Part shown: piece after piece, positions 22,923-28,418 of the stretch | Position numbering within the stretch: position 1 is the stretch's first letter | Layout: each line of letters starts with the position of its first letter | Position numbers and translations under genes: made by a program | The notes under the pieces: model-generated | The model's database searches: none | Told to the model about the DNA's origin: nothing | The model's input: the letters and a program-made list of their open reading frames with translations, nothing else | NCBI GenBank assembly: GCA_036519295.1 | Contig: DATDLN010000068.1 | Coordinates: forward strand, 1-28,418 | DNA length: 28,418 bases | Origin: JACVRW01 sp036519295 | GTDB lineage: Bacteria > Actinomycetota > Thermoleophilia > Solirubrobacterales > Thermoleophilaceae | Direction of reading: 5' to 3'

Positions 22923-23795
22923 GTGGAAGCGGGCACTGCGGCGGCGCCGGTTCGGACGCGCGACGAGACCCGGGGCCCGATCCGGCTGGGACGCCGGCTC
23001 ATCGACGTCGGGCTCAACGTGTATGCGGGGCTCGCGCTGATCTACCTGCTCGTGCCCATCGCGGTGATCCTCGTGTTCTCCTTCAACGATCCGCGCGGGC
23101 GCTTCAACTTCATCTGGCAGGAGTTCAGCTTCGACGCTTGGAAGGATCCCTTCGGGGTTCCGGGCATCGGCGACGCGCTTTGGAACAGCATCCAGATCGC
23201 GGTCCTCTCGACGCTCGCCGCGACGATCCTGGGAACGATCACCGCACTCGCGCTCGTCCGCTACGAGTTCCACGGCCGGGCGCCGGTCAACTTCTTCATC
23301 TTCATCCCCCTCGCCACGCCGGAGATCGTGCTTGGCGCCGCGCTGCTCTCGATGTTCCTCAACTTCGGCGCGGCCCTTGGCTTCGGGACCATCCTGATCG
23401 CTCATATCATGTTCAACCTGTCGTTCGTGGTGATCACCGTGCGCTCGCGGCTGATCGGCTTCGACCGCTCGCTGGAGGAGGCGGCCCAGGACCTGGGCGC
23501 CAGTCCGCTCCAGACCTTCCGCCTGGTGACACTGCCGCTGATCCTGCCGGGCGTGGTCGCGGCTGCGCTGCTCGCCTTCGCGCTCTCGATCGACGACTTC
23601 GTGATCACCTATCTGAACGCGGGCGCGACCATTACGTTCCCGCTCTTCATCTGGGGCGCCGCCCGGGTCGCCATACCGCCCCAGATCTACGTGATCGCCT
23701 CGATGATCTTCCTGTTCACGCTGGCGATGATGCTGCTGACGGTATGGCAGCAGCGCCGGGCTGAGCGAATGGCGGCGGTGCGGCCGGAGCCATAG
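22923..23795 (+). CDS. potC: ABC transporter permease, PotC type
   Basis: A 290-residue membrane protein from GTG 22923, three bases after the potB stop and nine bases after a GGAGGGGGAGG ribosome-binding stretch. The first helix at about 30-52 (YAGLALIYLLVPIAVILVFS) is followed by FSFNDPRGRFNF, typical of PotC/PotI. The EAA loop reads LEEAAQDLGASPLQTFRLVT followed by LPLILPG, and SIDDFVITYL downstream is a strongly conserved PotC segment. Six helices in total. A long open frame extending upstream lies over potB and is a shadow. Last gene of the importer operon; an enolase-superfamily gene follows after 69 nt. Confidence 0.93.
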   Translation: MEAGTAAAPVRTRDETRGPIRLGRRLIDVGLNVYAGLALIYLLVPIAVILVFSFNDPRGRFNFIWQEFSFDAWKDPFGVPGIGDALWNSIQIAVLSTLAATILGTITALALVRYEFHGRAPVNFFIFIPLATPEIVLGAALLSMFLNFGAALGFGTILIAHIMFNLSFVVITVRSRLIGFDRSLEEAAQDLGASPLQTFRLVTLPLILPGVVAAALLAFALSIDDFVITYLNAGATITFPLFIWGAARVAIPPQIYVIASMIFLFTLAMMLLTVWQQRRAERMAAVRPEP

Positions 23796-23864
23796 GCGGC
23801 TGATCCCGACCCCTCGCACCCCGGGTTATGCGGTCTGAGCCCCCGCCGGGCAGACTGAAGGGCT

Positions 23865-24950
23865 ATGAGTTCCTACGAACGCATTGCAGAACTGCCGCTG
23901 GAAATCGAATCGCACGAGCTCGAGGGGCTCGAGCTGCGCTTCTCCGAGGAGTTCACCCGCCTCACCACGCTCGTGAAGCTGCGCGGGCCGGGCCGCTCGG
24001 CGCCCGCGACCGGCATCGGCGAGGACGTGGTCTACGACGGCCTCGACCAGGTTGCCCTTCAGACGGAAGGCGCCGCACTCGACCTCGCGGGCTCGTACAC
24101 GCTCGACTCGTTCTCGCGCCACCTCGAGGAGGTTCCGCTGTGGCCGTCGCCGCCGGTCCGCGACGTCTCGGAGCTCTATCGGCGCTGGGCGTTCGAGTCG
24201 GCAGCGCTCGACCTCGCGCTCCAGCAGGCCGAACGCTCGCTCCCCGACGTGCTCGAGCGCGAGCCACGCCCCGTGCACTTCGTGGTGTCCATGCGCCTCG
24301 AGAGGGGGCTCGTCGTCGACGGTCCGACGCAGCCCGACCGTGCGCTTCGCCTGCTCGAGCGCTACCCCGGGACGAAACTGAAGCTCGACCCGACAAACGG
24401 CTGGACCCCCGAGCTGATCGAGACCCTTGCCGCGACCGGAGCGGTTGCCTCTGTCGACTTCAAGGGCCTCTACACGGGCACTCCGGTGGACGTGGAGACC
24501 GACCCGGAGCTCTACCGGATGGTGATCGAAGCCTTCCCCGACGCCTGGATCGAGGATCCGGATGTGAGCGATGAGACGCGGCCCCTGCTCGAGCCGGTGC
24601 GCGATCGAATCACATGGGACGCTCCGATCCACTCGGTCGCCGACGTGTTGGAGCGACCCTGGAAGCCGCGCATGGTGAACATCAAGCCGTCGCGCTTCGG
24701 TCCACTGAGCGCGCTGTTCGAGATGTACGACTGGTGTGAGCGCGAGGGTGTGGGGGCGTACGGCGGCGGCCAGACCGAGCTCGGCCAGGGCCGGGCCCAG
24801 ATCCAGTACCTGGCCTCCATCTTCCACCCGGACACGCCGAACGACACGGCGCCGAGCGGCTACAACGAGCCTCAACTCCCCGATGGCCTGCCGACGAGCC
24901 CGCTGGAGCCGCGGGTCGCGCCGACAGGCTTTCGCTGGGAGTTGTCCTAG
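23865..24950 (+). CDS. Enolase-superfamily enzyme, function unassigned
   Basis: A 361-residue protein with GAAGG before ATG 23865. The C-terminal barrel carries the superfamily's catalytic order: K171-L-K173 (KxK) with D175, D198 in SVDFKG, E230 in WIEDP, D252 in TWDAP, and K274 in MVNIKPSRFG, then GGGQTELGQGR at about 306-316. The three acids are the expected magnesium ligands and the lysines the proton-transfer bases. The N-terminal lid (1-130) is divergent (FTRLTTLVKLRGPGRSAPATGIGED). It probably abstracts a proton alpha to a carboxylate, in a racemisation, elimination or cycloisomerisation. It does not look like enolase, mandelate racemase or o-succinylbenzoate synthase closely enough to name a substrate. 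It follows the polyamine importer by 69 nt and may be co-transcribed. Confidence 0.75.
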   Translation: MSSYERIAELPLEIESHELEGLELRFSEEFTRLTTLVKLRGPGRSAPATGIGEDVVYDGLDQVALQTEGAALDLAGSYTLDSFSRHLEEVPLWPSPPVRDVSELYRRWAFESAALDLALQQAERSLPDVLEREPRPVHFVVSMRLERGLVVDGPTQPDRALRLLERYPGTKLKLDPTNGWTPELIETLAATGAVASVDFKGLYTGTPVDVETDPELYRMVIEAFPDAWIEDPDVSDETRPLLEPVRDRITWDAPIHSVADVLERPWKPRMVNIKPSRFGPLSALFEMYDWCEREGVGAYGGGQTELGQGRAQIQYLASIFHPDTPNDTAPSGYNEPQLPDGLPTSPLEPRVAPTGFRWELS

Positions 24951-24960
24951 GGGGTTCGTC

Positions 24961-26466
24961 CTAAGCCGCTTCGGAATACGCCGGCTCCGCCTCGCCGACC
25001 TCGGCCTGAGCCTCCACCTCCGCTGCCGCGACGCGCTCCGAGCGGAGGACGGTCAACGCGATTGCGATCGCGGCGACCACCAGGCCCGCCGCGACGATGA
25101 ACGCGAGCTGGTAGCCGCCGGTGAGCGCGGACGCCCTGGAGGCTCCGCCGGCGAGCAGTTCCTCGGTGCGCGACGTCGCCAGGGTGGCGAGGATCGCGAG
25201 GCCGAGCGCGCCTCCGACCTGGAGGGAGGTATTGACCAGGCCGGAGGCGAGACCCGCATCGCTGCGGGTGGCGCCCGACATCGCCAGCGTCATCAGCGAT
25301 GGGAACGAGAGGCCGGCCCCTATACCGAACATGACCATCGAGGGCAGGAGGTCACTCACGTAGCTTCCGTCGACGGGTACCCGTGCGAAGAGCGCGAGCG
25401 CCCCGGCAAGCAGCACGAGACCGGGGAGGAGCGTCGCCCTGGCGCCGAAGCGCGTGTTCAGGCGCGCCGAGAATCCGAGGGAGAGGACTCCGATCAGCAC
25501 GCTAACCGGCAGGAACGCGAGACCCGTCTCGATGGCGTCGTATCCGAGCACGCGCTGGAGGTACAGGACCGAGAGGAAGAACATCCCGAACAGCCCGGCG
25601 ACCATCAGCATCTGGATCACGTTCGCGCCCGACACGTTTCGCGAGCGGAAGATGCGGAGCGGGACCAGGGGAGTGGAGGCTCGAGCCTGACGCACTACGA
25701 AGGCGCCCAGCAGTACGAGCGCGACGGCGCCGAGCCCGAGCGTGTGCAACGAGGCCCAGCCGTAGTCGCCGGCCTCGAGGATCGTGTATACGCCGAGCAT
25801 CAGGGCGGCGGTCACGAGGACGGCGCCCAGCAGGTCGGCCCCTCGCTGGAGACCAATCCCGGCGTCCCGATCCACCAGCCTCACCGCCAGCAGAGCCGTG
25901 GCGACCCCGATCGGCAGGTTGACGAAGAAGATCCAGTGCCAGTTGATTCCCTGGGTGAGCAGACCGCCCGCGAGCAGTCCGATCGAGGCGCCCGCCGAGG
26001 CGACGAAGCTATAGACGCCGATCGCCTTCGCCTGCTCCCGCGGGTCGGGGAACATCGTGACGATGATGCCGAGGATCACCCCGGACGTAAGCGCGCCGCC
26101 GACACCCTGGACGAAGCGGGCGCCGATCAGCACCTCCTGGCTCTGGGACAGTCCGCAGACGAGCGATGCGGCGGTGAAAACCGCAAGGCCGACCATGAAG
26201 ACGCTCTTGCGCCCGATGAGGTCGCCCACACGCCCCGCCAGCAGCAGCAGGCCGCCGAACGCGATGAGGTAGGCGTTCACGACCCACGCAAGGCTCGACT
26301 GGGAGAAGCCAAGATCGCTCTGGATCGAGGGCAGCGCCACGTTCACGATCGTGGAGTCGAGGATGATCATCAACATCCCGACGCACAGGACGACGAGCGC
26401 AATCCACCGCCTCCGCTCGTATGCCTGTGCTGCCTGGTCGCTGCTCGATACGGCCATTTCCGTCAT
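24961..26466 (-). CDS. MFS multidrug exporter, DHA2 (14-helix, EmrB/QacA) type
   Basis: A 501-residue membrane protein. Family motifs are LDSTIVNVALPSI at 36-48 (DHA2 motif D1 with D37 in helix 1), motif A GRVGDLIGRKS at 78-88, RFVQGVGGAL at about 117-126 (R117), and motif C-like GPxxGG region GLLAGGLLTQ. Fourteen hydrophobic segments are visible, ending in a polar acidic tail (EVEAQAEVGEAE). Such transporters export drugs, dyes or lipophilic acids by proton antiport. Start ATG 26464-26466; a second in-frame ATG three codons later is possible. Divergent from a MarR regulator across a 179-nt gap with repeated operator-like sites, so MarR repression relieved by a drug-like ligand is likely. Confidence 0.93.
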   Translation of the reverse strand: MTEMAVSSSDQAAQAYERRRWIALVVLCVGMLMIILDSTIVNVALPSIQSDLGFSQSSLAWVVNAYLIAFGGLLLLAGRVGDLIGRKSVFMVGLAVFTAASLVCGLSQSQEVLIGARFVQGVGGALTSGVILGIIVTMFPDPREQAKAIGVYSFVASAGASIGLLAGGLLTQGINWHWIFFVNLPIGVATALLAVRLVDRDAGIGLQRGADLLGAVLVTAALMLGVYTILEAGDYGWASLHTLGLGAVALVLLGAFVVRQARASTPLVPLRIFRSRNVSGANVIQMLMVAGLFGMFFLSVLYLQRVLGYDAIETGLAFLPVSVLIGVLSLGFSARLNTRFGARATLLPGLVLLAGALALFARVPVDGSYVSDLLPSMVMFGIGAGLSFPSLMTLAMSGATRSDAGLASGLVNTSLQVGGALGLAILATLATSRTEELLAGGASRASALTGGYQLAFIVAAGLVVAAIAIALTVLRSERVAAAEVEAQAEVGEAEPAYSEAA

Positions 26467-26505
26467 GTGGCGCTCCGCATCCGTGTGAAGTGACGAACAT
26501 AGAAA

Positions 26506-26641
26506 CCGTAGCAGATGATTTTGTACGAGATCATCTTGATCGGTACGGCTTTGGACCTAGGACTTCGGGCCCACACTCGGGTCGACAGCAGATAGTCCCG
26601 TAGCAGATGATATTTCAGCAGACATAAGTTGGTAACATCTG
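26506..26641. promoter_or_regulatory. Repeated operator-like sites in the MFS/MarR divergent promoter
   Basis: A 14-bp direct repeat ccgtagcagatgat occurs at 26506-26519 and 26598-26611. The first copy forms an inverted repeat, agatgat (26513-26519) / atcatct (26530-26536). The second forms cagatg (26604-26609) / catctg (26636-26641). Weaker agcaga cores occur at 26588 and 26617. Paired symmetric sites on each side are expected for a MarR dimer controlling both genes. Confidence 0.6.
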
Positions 26642-26645
26642 GCGC

Positions 26646-27155
26646 ATGGCGGTGCGCGTAGAGAGGACCGAGGACACGAGCGAGAGGTCGCAGTGCTTCT
26701 CCAGCAACCTCGGTTGGCTGCTGAAGCAGGCCAGCTACGCCCTCAGCACCGAGCTGATGGCGGCCCTTGCGCCGGTCGGAGTGTCGCCCCGCGGCTACCA
26801 CGTCCTCGTCGCGGCCATGACGGGGGAACACACGCAGACTGAGTTGGCCCAGCAGGTCGGCTTGGACAAGACCACGATGGTCGTCACGATCGACGAGCTC
26901 GAGGAGGCCGGTCTGGCGAAGCGCCTCCCCTCGACTCTCGACCGCCGCGCTCGCGTCATCTCAGTGACCAAGGCCGGGGAGCGGAAGGTCGCCGAGGGAC
27001 GAAAAGTCATCGCGCGGGTCCAGGACGAGGTGTTGGCCACCCTTCCCGCCGGCGAGCGGACAGGCCTCCTCGACGCCCTCAATCGGCTGGTCTCGGATCG
27101 GCTCTCGGAGCCGGTGGAATGCAGTCCACCGCTGCGGCGCCGAGAGCCACGCTAA
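26646..27155 (+). CDS. MarR-family transcriptional regulator
   Basis: A 169-residue winged-helix repressor. Helices 1-2 (20-45) form the dimer region with SPRGYHVLVAAM, the HTH is TQTELAQQVGLDKTTMVVTI at 63-82, followed by DELEEAGLAKRL and the wing DRRARVISVT at 99-108; the C-terminal helix returns to the dimer interface. One cysteine (C17) is near the N-terminus and another near the end (VECSPP). No Shine-Dalgarno precedes ATG 26646 and a TAACAT -10-like element lies only 7 nt upstream, so the message may be leaderless. Expected role: repress itself and the divergent exporter, released by a phenolic or drug ligand. Confidence 0.92.
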   Translation: MAVRVERTEDTSERSQCFSSNLGWLLKQASYALSTELMAALAPVGVSPRGYHVLVAAMTGEHTQTELAQQVGLDKTTMVVTIDELEEAGLAKRLPSTLDRRARVISVTKAGERKVAEGRKVIARVQDEVLATLPAGERTGLLDALNRLVSDRLSEPVECSPPLRRREPR

Positions 27156-27202
27156 CCACACTTCGCCCGCGGATCGACCCGATCCGCTAGCGTCGCGCCG
27201 CC

Positions 27203-28258
27203 TTGATCGAGGTCCATACACTCGAGCCGGGAGGCCAGACGGCTCTCGAGATGGCCCGGCGGGTGGCCGCCTTCCTCGATGAGGCGCAGCGCTCCCTCGA
27301 CCTGGCGCTCTACGACGTCCGCCTGCCAGACGAACCCGGCGACATCGTTGGCGGCGCTCTCCGCGCGGCGGCCGCGAGGGGAGTGGCGGTCAGGATCGCC
27401 TACAACGCCGATCACGACGAGCGCGTCTTCCCGCCGCCGCCGCGCACCAAGCCCGAGCTGATCGAGGCGCTGCCGTTCCCCACCTGCGGGATCCCCGGCA
27501 TCCCCGACCTGATGCACCACAAGTACGTGGTGCGCGACGGCCAGGCGGTCTGGACCGGCTCCACGAACTGGACGACGGACTCCTGGACGCGCCAGGAGAA
27601 CGTGATCGTGGTGATCGACTCCGCGGAGGTCGCGGCCGACTTCAGCGGCAACTTCGAGGAGCTGTGGGCCGCGCGGGACGTCGACCGTTCCGGCCTGGCT
27701 GAGCCACTCACGCTCGACACCGACGGGCACCAGACCCGGGCCTGGTTCACGCCCGGGCACGGCGAGGAGCTGTCGCACCGGATCGCCCGCGCGATCGGGC
27801 GGGCGCGCGAGCGGGTGCGGATCGCCTCGCCGGTGCTGACCGCCGGGCCGGTGATCGGGACGCTCGCCGAGGTCGCCGCCGAGGCGCGCGTGGACCTGCG
27901 CGGCGTCGTGGACCGGACGCAGCTCGAGCAGGTCTTCTACCAGTGGCGCGCGAACGGCCGGTCGGCGTGGAAGATCCCGATCCTGGCGTCGGTGCTGGAG
28001 CACGCGGACTTCCGCGGCAAGCCCTCCACGCGCTACACGCCCGACAGCGTCCACGACTTCATGCACGCCAAGGTGACGGTGGCGGACGACTGGGTCTTCG
28101 CCGGCTCGTTCAACCTGTCGCGCTCCGGCGAGCGCAACGCCGAGAACGTGCTCGAGGTGCACGACGCCGAGCTGGCCGACCAGATGGCCGGCTACATCGA
28201 CTCGGTCAGGGAACGCTACGAGCGGATGTCCGCGCCTGACGGTGCGCTGCGGACATGA
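27203..28258 (+). CDS. Phospholipase D-like protein with two HKD motifs
   Basis: A 351-residue protein with apparent TTG start at 27203 (no good Shine-Dalgarno; next in-frame ATG is at 27251). Two PLD repeats are seen: H105-x-K107 with D112 in HHKYVVRDGQAVWTGSTNWT, and H288-x-K290 with D295/D296 in MHAKVTVADDWVFAGSFNLS. Each motif is followed by GS(T/F)N, as in active members. Both histidines are present, so phosphodiesterase or phosphatidyl-transfer chemistry is possible. No clear signal peptide is seen, which argues for a cytosolic enzyme acting on phosphodiester lipids or nucleic acids rather than a secreted phospholipase. It ends with a 53-nt overlap with the convergent LOG-family gene. 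Confidence 0.87.
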   Translation: MIEVHTLEPGGQTALEMARRVAAFLDEAQRSLDLALYDVRLPDEPGDIVGGALRAAAARGVAVRIAYNADHDERVFPPPPRTKPELIEALPFPTCGIPGIPDLMHHKYVVRDGQAVWTGSTNWTTDSWTRQENVIVVIDSAEVAADFSGNFEELWAARDVDRSGLAEPLTLDTDGHQTRAWFTPGHGEELSHRIARAIGRARERVRIASPVLTAGPVIGTLAEVAAEARVDLRGVVDRTQLEQVFYQWRANGRSAWKIPILASVLEHADFRGKPSTRYTPDSVHDFMHAKVTVADDWVFAGSFNLSRSGERNAENVLEVHDAELADQMAGYIDSVRERYERMSAPDGALRT

Positions 28259-28418
28259 GCTGGTCGCGCACCTCGAGCGGGTCGTCGGTCAGGCAGATCA
28301 GGTCCAGGTCCTGCGGGGCGATCTTGCCCTCTGCCACGAGCCGTTCGCGGATCCAGTCGACCAGTCCGCCCCAGTAGTCCACGCCGACCAGGACCACCGG
28401 GAAGTGGCGGATCTTGCC
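28206..28418 (-). CDS. LOG-family (lysine decarboxylase-like fold) protein, C-terminal fragment
   Basis: The minus strand is open from the window edge to a TGA at 28206-28208 (70 codons). It reads KIRHFPVVLVGVDYWGGLVD followed by WIRERLVAEGKIAPQDLDLI and LTDDPLEVRDQLMSA. This is the end of LOG/YgdH-type proteins, where (F/Y)PVVLxGxxYWxxLxxW and a terminal TDDPxEVxxxL are conserved. These are nucleoside 5'-monophosphate phosphoribohydrolases that release free cytokinin-type or other bases. The catalytic GGxGTxxE motif lies outside the window. The 3' end overlaps the convergent phospholipase D-like gene by 53 nt. Confidence 0.85.
   Translation of the reverse strand, partial: GKIRHFPVVLVGVDYWGGLVDWIRERLVAEGKIAPQDLDLICLTDDPLEVRDQLMSAAHRQARTSARSVP

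Noticed and set aside
24736..26493. 585-codon plus-strand open frame over the MFS exporter
   Set aside because: Its N-terminal part is frame-shifted enolase-like gene sequence and the rest is antisense to a clear 14-helix transporter.
1..28418. CRISPR array or defence island
   Set aside because: No regularly spaced repeats with unique spacers and no cas, restriction or toxin-antitoxin genes were found; the only tandem repeats (12679-12744) are three contiguous units without spacers.

Overview
The window looks like chromosomal DNA of a high-GC actinobacterium, and the gene set (lipB-lipA pair, PucR/PotABCD polyamine cluster, GTG and TTG starts, many 4-nt stop/start overlaps) would fit class Thermoleophilia (Solirubrobacterales/Gaiellales). 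That placement is an inference from gene content and base composition; no marker gene proves it.

Layout. 1-727: start of an AraC-type regulator running off the left edge, then a frameshifted scrap of a MobF/TrwC-like conjugative relaxase next to the 3' end of tRNA-Ala(CGC), which reads as a decayed integrated element. 728-2077: two tRNA-Ala genes in opposite orientation flanking an acidic low-complexity protein gene, then a DUF2255 gene. 2100-3614: an IS110-family insertion with an intact recombinase gene and a 301-nt structured non-coding tail that could encode its bridge RNA. 3615-5609 (minus): rhomboid protease, 59-residue membrane protein and D,D-carboxypeptidase, all overlapping. 5627-5919 (plus): what looks like a DUF4395 N-terminal remnant run into a small thioredoxin-fold gene. 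5916-8499 (minus): lipB-lipA-kelch operon for lipoate attachment and insertion. 8542-9156: a small membrane protein. 9452-12616 (minus): two tandem membrane-anchored members of the alkaline phosphatase/sulfatase superfamily, divergent from a MESH1/SpoT-like HD hydrolase (12781-13371), with three 22-bp tandem repeats between them.

13392-23795 is the most coherent unit. A minus-strand operon encodes a class III aminotransferase, a PucR-type regulator, alanine dehydrogenase, an aminobutyraldehyde-type aldehyde dehydrogenase and a frameshifted SRPBCC gene. A divergent plus-strand operon encodes a complete spermidine/putrescine-type ABC importer (ATPase, lipoprotein binding protein, two permeases). 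Together they suggest import of a polyamine or similar amine, transamination onto pyruvate, oxidation of the aminoaldehyde, and regeneration of pyruvate from alanine by Ald. The importer promoter carries a perfect palindrome over its -35 and appears to give a leaderless mRNA.

23865-28418: an unassigned enolase-superfamily enzyme, a DHA2-type MFS exporter with a divergent MarR regulator and repeated operator-like sites, a two-HKD phospholipase D-like protein, and the C-terminal end of a LOG-family protein at the right edge.

No CRISPR array, rRNA or prophage was seen. The least explained items are the tandem repeats at 12679-12744, the putative IS110 bridge RNA, the paired phosphatase-superfamily paralogues and the enolase-superfamily enzyme.
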